Of a stretch of 34,460 nucleotides of DNA, positions 30,461 to 34,460 are shown one piece after another. A model generated the notes under the pieces. That model ran no database searches. It was not told the DNA's origin and worked only from the letters and a program-made list of their open reading frames with translations. The DNA is from an uncultured Acetatifactor sp. GTDB taxonomy: Bacteria > Bacillota > Clostridia > Lachnospirales > Lachnospiraceae. The translations under genes and the position numbers were made by a program. Positions within the stretch are counted from its first letter, which is position 1; each line of letters begins with the position of its first letter. The stretch is taken from the NCBI GenBank assembly GCA_910589655.1, contig CAJUTJ010000076.1, positions 1 to 34,460 on the forward strand, in the 5' to 3' direction.

Positions 30461-32137
30461 ATGATAAAAAGAATTTATAAAAAGAACAGATACAAGTTTT
30501 TGCTTAGCCTGATTCCGGTGGTTATTGTTGGCGTCATGGCTCCCTTACGTTCCTATATTATGCAGCTTTTGATAGATTCTTCAAATTATAGGGAGTTGTT
30601 GGAAAAATGCCTTATCGCTATTGTTTTTAGTATAGGGGTATTTATCTTTGAGTGGGCAAGCAAGAAAAGTCAAGCAATTGTTGTGCGGAATATTGAGAAG
30701 GATCTGCGTAATCAATTGATGCATAAGCTGTTTTATATTTCTGCCAATCAATTTGAAAAAAAGGGGTTGGCATATTATCTTTCAAAATTTACTACAGATA
30801 TAAAAATCATATTAGATAGCGAAGTCAACAATGTATATGGCATGATTATGCAATTTGTCTTTTTGGTGGTTGCTGTCATCTACTTACTTTGGGTAGAACC
30901 GTTTATTCTATTGATTGTAGCCGCAGTCAGTATTGTACAGTTTGGAGTTCCGAACATATTGAAAAAGAAAATTGGTTCCTCAACAAAAGAGTATACAGAA
31001 GCCCTTGAGGTTTATCTGGACGGGATAAAAAGCGATTTAGGAGGTCATAAGGTCATAAGAACCTTCGATGCAGTAAAGCAGATTTTAGGAAAGCAGGAAA
31101 AAATAAGCGATTTCGTATGCAGAAAAAATGAATATGCAACTCAAACTCTATATTGGGCACAAGCGTTAGCCTCTTTTGTAAACAATGGGGCTTTTCTGAT
31201 TGTTTTGGTGAGTTGTATGTTCTTTGTTATGGCAGGAAGAATCACGGTTGGTGAAGTAGTGGCAATCACTAATATGATGAATTTCGTTTTAACACCATGT
31301 AAGACGATTGCCAATGGAATGATTCAGTTAAAGGCAATGGAAAAGGTAAAAGCTGAATTGGAAGCTTTGTTGGAACAGGAAAGTGAAAATGATAAGAAAG
31401 ATAATATTGATGAAAATATACGAGAAATCTGTCTGGATAATGTCAATCAAAAAATCAGCGAAAGCTTTTCGTTGAACAATCTGACATTGACCTTTGAGAA
31501 AGGCAAGAAGTATGCTATTGTTGGTAAAAGCGGAAGTGGAAAATCAAGCATTATTAAATTACTTACAGAGTATGGAGCGGATTATACAGGTCAGGTTCTG
31601 ATTAATGAACAGGAGCTGTCAGGACTTAATAAGGAAAGTATCATGCATATTAGTCCGGTTTGTTATCAACAAACCTACATATTCAACGACACGATTTTCA
31701 ATAATGTAGCCTTATATCAGAATTATTCAAAAGACGAGGTCATTGAGGCACTACGGAAAGCAGGCATCTATGATACCATTCAGAGACTTCCAGAGGGAAT
31801 AGATGAAAAAATTCAGGAGAACGGGAAAAATTTTTCAGGAGGTGAATTGCAGAGAATTGCTTTGGCAAGGCTTTTTTTAAGAAATAAGGCAATGACCTTT
31901 CTTGATGAAATTACATCAGGACTTGACAATGCTACTGCTTTTGAAATCGAAAAGAGACTGTTGGACGAAGATATGACTATTATAAATATTACTCATAGAT
32001 ATAATAACGCACTTATGCAAAAATACAGTGAAATTATTGTGATGGATAGCGGTAAAATAGTAGAAAGAGGAAAATTTGATGAATTAATGGAAAAAGAGGG
32101 GCAATTTTTCTATTTATACAAAATCCTTAGCGAATGA
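30461..32137 (+). CDS. ABC exporter (fused membrane and ATPase domains)
   Basis: This 558-residue half-transporter has an N-terminal six-helix exporter domain (about 10-300) and a C-terminal ATPase: Walker A VGKSGSGKSS (Gly355 to Ser363), Q-loop near CYQQTYIFNDT, signature NFSGGELQRIALARL near 457 and Walker B MTFLDEITSGLD near 480-492, then a THRYNN switch histidine. It works as a homodimer in the membrane, exporting a peptide, lipid or drug; exporters of this shape are common with peptide antibiotics. AAGGAGAAGG just before ATG 30461 fixes the start. Its base composition is clearly more AT-rich than the chromosomal genes upstream. The stop overlaps the next gene's start (ATGA). Confidence 0.9.
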   Translation: MIKRIYKKNRYKFLLSLIPVVIVGVMAPLRSYIMQLLIDSSNYRELLEKCLIAIVFSIGVFIFEWASKKSQAIVVRNIEKDLRNQLMHKLFYISANQFEKKGLAYYLSKFTTDIKIILDSEVNNVYGMIMQFVFLVVAVIYLLWVEPFILLIVAAVSIVQFGVPNILKKKIGSSTKEYTEALEVYLDGIKSDLGGHKVIRTFDAVKQILGKQEKISDFVCRKNEYATQTLYWAQALASFVNNGAFLIVLVSCMFFVMAGRITVGEVVAITNMMNFVLTPCKTIANGMIQLKAMEKVKAELEALLEQESENDKKDNIDENIREICLDNVNQKISESFSLNNLTLTFEKGKKYAIVGKSGSGKSSIIKLLTEYGADYTGQVLINEQELSGLNKESIMHISPVCYQQTYIFNDTIFNNVALYQNYSKDEVIEALRKAGIYDTIQRLPEGIDEKIQENGKNFSGGELQRIALARLFLRNKAMTFLDEITSGLDNATAFEIEKRLLDEDMTIINITHRYNNALMQKYSEIIVMDSGKIVERGKFDELMEKEGQFFYLYKILSE

Positions 32138-32676
32138 GAAAGATAGCCTATTGGGAACAAAAACTGAATAAGAAAACTTTCCTTTGTGATTTGCCCATGA
32201 GGGCAAAAACAAGGGAAAAGGATACATATTTTAAGGATGTCATCGTGCAAAGCCTTGAAAATAGGGGAAAGTTATGGAAAAAGCTTACAAACTTGAATTT
32301 GGAGGAGAGACAGATGGATATCAACTATAAGCAATGCGCTATCAATTGTGTTGGTGGAGACACATTGAAGCAATATAAGAAACAATTTGATGAGTGCAAT
32401 CAAGATTTTGACTTGTTGTTTTCGAGGGATACAGGCGATCAAGATTTTTATAGAAAAATAATTGAACCAGGACATATTTACGAAACAGGATATCCCAGAT
32501 GTATATGCTGGCAGAATGATGATAGCAAAGATAAATGTGAGTGTTCAAGACAAGCCATAATCTATTTGTATTCACAGTTACTCCCTAATAGTGAGATTAC
32601 AGTCGAAACAATCCAAACAGTTCGAATGGGTGGGGAAAGCTGTAGATTCAGAATTATATTAGGAAAGCAATTATAG
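32134..32676 (+). CDS. Cysteine-rich protein coupled to the ABC exporter
   Basis: This 180-residue cytoplasmic protein starts at an ATGA overlap with the ABC gene, so the two are translationally coupled. It has nine cysteines, including CxxxC at 68-72 and two CxC pairs (123/125 and 135/137) ten residues apart, which suggest metal binding. The C-terminus (IYLYSQLLPNSEITVETIQT, then GGESCRFRIIL) resembles the small-molecule-binding end of V4R-like proteins, but I cannot name the family. No signal peptide or membrane helix is seen. The linkage implies a role with the exporter, such as sensing or handling its substrate; this is inference only. Like its partner, it is AT-rich. Confidence 0.75.
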   Translation: MRKIAYWEQKLNKKTFLCDLPMRAKTREKDTYFKDVIVQSLENRGKLWKKLTNLNLEERQMDINYKQCAINCVGGDTLKQYKKQFDECNQDFDLLFSRDTGDQDFYRKIIEPGHIYETGYPRCICWQNDDSKDKCECSRQAIIYLYSQLLPNSEITVETIQTVRMGGESCRFRIILGKQL

Positions 32677-32763
32677 ATGAATTCAAGTTTGTCTACTAAC
32701 TGTCTTAACTTTCATTAATTTTCAGGGATTTGCGGTATGCCAAACCTCAAAATATGTATCCTT

Positions 32764-32802
32764 TTCCCTTGTTTTTGCCCTTATTGGCAAGCCACAAGGG
32801 AA
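32764..32802 (+). terminator. Hairpin between the exporter operon and the integrase
   Basis: TTCCCTTGT (32764-32772) pairs with ACAAGGGAA (32794-32802), and TTGCC/GGCAA (32775-32790) forms an inner stem. CGTTTTGG follows on the plus strand. It lies between convergent genes and may stop transcription from the plus strand; the T-run is weak. Confidence 0.5.
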
Positions 32803-32828
32803 CGTTTTGGTTATTCAGTTTTCATTGC

Positions 32829-34127
32829 TTAATTCACTCCCACAACCTTATCCAAGAGCTTTGCAGATTCCCGCTTTGCCTCCCTTGTAGCGTGTGCATA
32901 GATATTCATGGTGGTGCTTACGTCCGAGTGTCCTAAAAGTTCCTGCACGTCTTTTGGCTGTGCCCCGTTTGATAATAGGTTTGTTGTGTAGGTGTGCCTT
33001 AATGTGTGGAAATGGAAACCCTCTAACTCCGGTACTTTCCTTGCCGCTGTCCGGCAAGCTGTTTCTACGGTAGCTGGAAGTTCAAGACAGCCATCTTCCC
33101 TCAGACATACAAAGGAGATTTCCGTATAATCCTCAGGCGCATCCTCTGTCATTCCCAAATTGTAATACTCATAATGCACCCGATTTTTCTCAATGACTTC
33201 CCTGTAGAAATTTCTGTGGTAGAGTTCGCCATACTGCATACGGTTTTTAAGCTGTTGTTTTCTTGCTTTCTTCAAGATTTCAGAGAGGGCATTGCCAAAA
33301 TCCACAATACGAACCTTCTTCCTTTTTGTCGAGCCGATTTCATGCTTATGGGTAGCACCGTTGTAGCGGACACTCCTGCGGACTGTCAGATATTGTTCCT
33401 CAAGGTTGATATCCTGCCAAGTCAGCCCTGCTACTTCCCCAAGCCTGAGACCTGTAAAATAGGCTATCTGGACGGGCAGGATTGCATCTTTGCTCCGCTT
33501 GCCAAGCTGTGCAATCAGTTTTTGGTACTGCTCAAATGAAAGCGGCTTGACCTTTCCCGTTTCGATGTCCGTTTCCTCCGCAAACAAGTCCATATCGTCC
33601 TTTTTATGCCGCATGACTACATACTGCATGGGATTGAACGTAATGTATTGTTTCGGAAACACCGCAAAGCGGAATGACTGCTGTAATACTGCGGAGAATG
33701 ACCTTACATAGTCTTTGGAATACCCTTTGGAAACAAAATCTTCAATCGCGCCTCCAAAAGACATGATATCCATAAACTGCTGTAAATGCCCCGAAGTAAC
33801 CGTTTTGAGCTTCCGTCCGCTTACAGGGTGCTGCTTGATGCGGTTGATTGCCTGCAAATAAGTACCGACAGTGCCATTGCTGAGTGTCCCTGTCTTTAAT
33901 TCTTCCTCTGCCCATGTGTCAAGCAGCTGTCCGAGAGTGATATTGTCAGCCTTTGTAATAAATTTCTTGCTTTCGTAATCCTCCATTGCCTGTCTTAACA
34001 GCTTTTCCGTTTCGCTCTTGCTCTCTGTTCCTGCACATTCTTTCTGTACCAGGTTCCCGCTTGCGTCCTCAACATAGAAGCGGTAGTACCATTTCTTTCC
34101 TTTTTTTCTTACAGAACCTTTTGCCAT
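32829..34127 (-). CDS. int: Tyrosine recombinase / integrase of Tn916 type
   Basis: This 432-residue integrase catalyses site-specific insertion and excision of a mobile element. It has an N-terminal arm-binding AP2-like domain (MAKGSVRKKGKKWYYRF, about 1-50), a SAM-like core-binding domain (about 60-185) and a catalytic domain with Arg228 (TGLRLGE), Lys near 269-271, His374 and Arg377 (HTLRHTYTTNLL), His400 (LLGHSD) and nucleophile Tyr410 (MNIYAH). All catalytic residues are intact. The ATG at 34127 follows AAAGGAG at a good distance; the longer start at 34154 is unlikely. In Tn916-like elements int lies at one end with the attachment site close to its 3' end, so an element boundary is expected near 32680-32828 or beyond the exporter genes. 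Confidence 0.92.
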   Translation of the reverse strand: MAKGSVRKKGKKWYYRFYVEDASGNLVQKECAGTESKSETEKLLRQAMEDYESKKFITKADNITLGQLLDTWAEEELKTGTLSNGTVGTYLQAINRIKQHPVSGRKLKTVTSGHLQQFMDIMSFGGAIEDFVSKGYSKDYVRSFSAVLQQSFRFAVFPKQYITFNPMQYVVMRHKKDDMDLFAEETDIETGKVKPLSFEQYQKLIAQLGKRSKDAILPVQIAYFTGLRLGEVAGLTWQDINLEEQYLTVRRSVRYNGATHKHEIGSTKRKKVRIVDFGNALSEILKKARKQQLKNRMQYGELYHRNFYREVIEKNRVHYEYYNLGMTEDAPEDYTEISFVCLREDGCLELPATVETACRTAARKVPELEGFHFHTLRHTYTTNLLSNGAQPKDVQELLGHSDVSTTMNIYAHATREAKRESAKLLDKVVGVN

Positions 34128-34210
34128 AACTGTTCTCCTTTCAGAAATGGGCAATCGGAACTGATGAAATGCTTTCTGCGTGTAAGTATATCATAACTCC
34201 GGTTGCCAAT

Positions 34211-34460
34211 CTATACCGATTCGGATTCTTCCCCCGATAGCATAGAAAGAAGATTTGCAAGCCTTACGGTGGCTGTTTCGGGATTTTTGGAATAGAGCCT
34301 CACAATATCGCCCATATCATTAAACATATTTACGGTGTGGGTGATTTCCCTGAGAAACATAATCTCGTTATATTCCTTATTCGATTCAAACCCCATTGTC
34401 TGAGCGAGTGCGGCATTTTCCGCATTGTCCTTGAAATTCTTGCAGGCAAACTGAAAAGAA
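34211..34460 (-). CDS. Small mobile-element protein, cut by the window edge
   Basis: An open frame runs from the window edge (at least 21 codons before the first internal ATG at 34396) to a stop at 34211, so the gene is partial here. The visible 82 residues are charged and helical (for example NKEYNEIMFLREITHTVNMF, NPETATVRLANLLSMLSGE), with no membrane segment. Its position directly upstream of the integrase on the same strand suits a helper or regulatory protein of the integrative element. I do not recognise the family. Confidence 0.6.
   Translation of the reverse strand, partial: SFQFACKNFKDNAENAALAQTMGFESNKEYNEIMFLREITHTVNMFNDMGDIVRLYSKNPETATVRLANLLSMLSGEESESV

Overview
The window looks like chromosomal DNA of an anaerobic, probably gut-dwelling Firmicute of the Lachnospiraceae/Clostridia type. 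This is inferred from clostridial-style gene versions (DHFR, HtpG, PrsA-type lipoprotein), strong AGGAGG-like ribosome binding sites, mid-range GC, and genes for plant and mucosal sugars (alpha-galactoside, L-rhamnose). Species cannot be named from sequence alone.

Layout. 1-1960: a dispersed repeat, then dihydrofolate reductase (folA) and a branched-chain aminotransferase (ilvE) with a strong terminator. 1960-5110: a gene-poor stretch, two paralogous double-HTH regulators whose start codons each sit in a matching inverted repeat, and an orphan acidic helical protein. 5110-10480: the nuclease pair sbcD-sbcC followed by a PrsA-like foldase lipoprotein. 10550-12940: htpG with a perfect CIRCE operator. 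12940-18310: repeat-rich DNA around a GH27 glycosidase, a convergent GT39-like membrane glycosyltransferase and an AraC regulator. 18310-19730: three small minus-strand genes, two of them broken by single-base frameshifts. 20160-26800: a PocR-domain chemoreceptor-like protein, an atypical GlpF-type channel, and rhaB, rhaA, rhaD for L-rhamnose breakdown. 26800-30290: remains of an ADP-ribosylglycohydrolase, an NhaC antiporter, a PHP phosphoesterase and a GNAT acetyltransferase. 30290-34460: an AT-richer ABC exporter coupled to a cysteine-rich protein, then a Tn916-type tyrosine integrase and a cut-off small gene, which together look like one end of an integrative element.

How the genes fit together. 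Rhamnose kinase, isomerase and aldolase yield DHAP and L-lactaldehyde; the latter is usually reduced to 1,2-propanediol by anaerobes. A PocR-type sensor and a GlpF/PduF-like channel directly upstream suggest sensing and passage of that small diol or a related compound. No rhamnose transporter or RhaR/RhaS-type regulator is present in the window.

The most unusual signal is non-coding. At least three families of structured intergenic repeats (called R1, R2 and R3 here) are scattered through the window. R1 is modular, built of several hairpins, and its stems show compensatory base changes between copies, so the fold itself appears to be conserved. R1 or R3 copies begin at or inside the last codons of araC-like, rhaA and rhaB, supplying their stop codons, and R1 also lies in the probable 5' leader of the GH27 gene.
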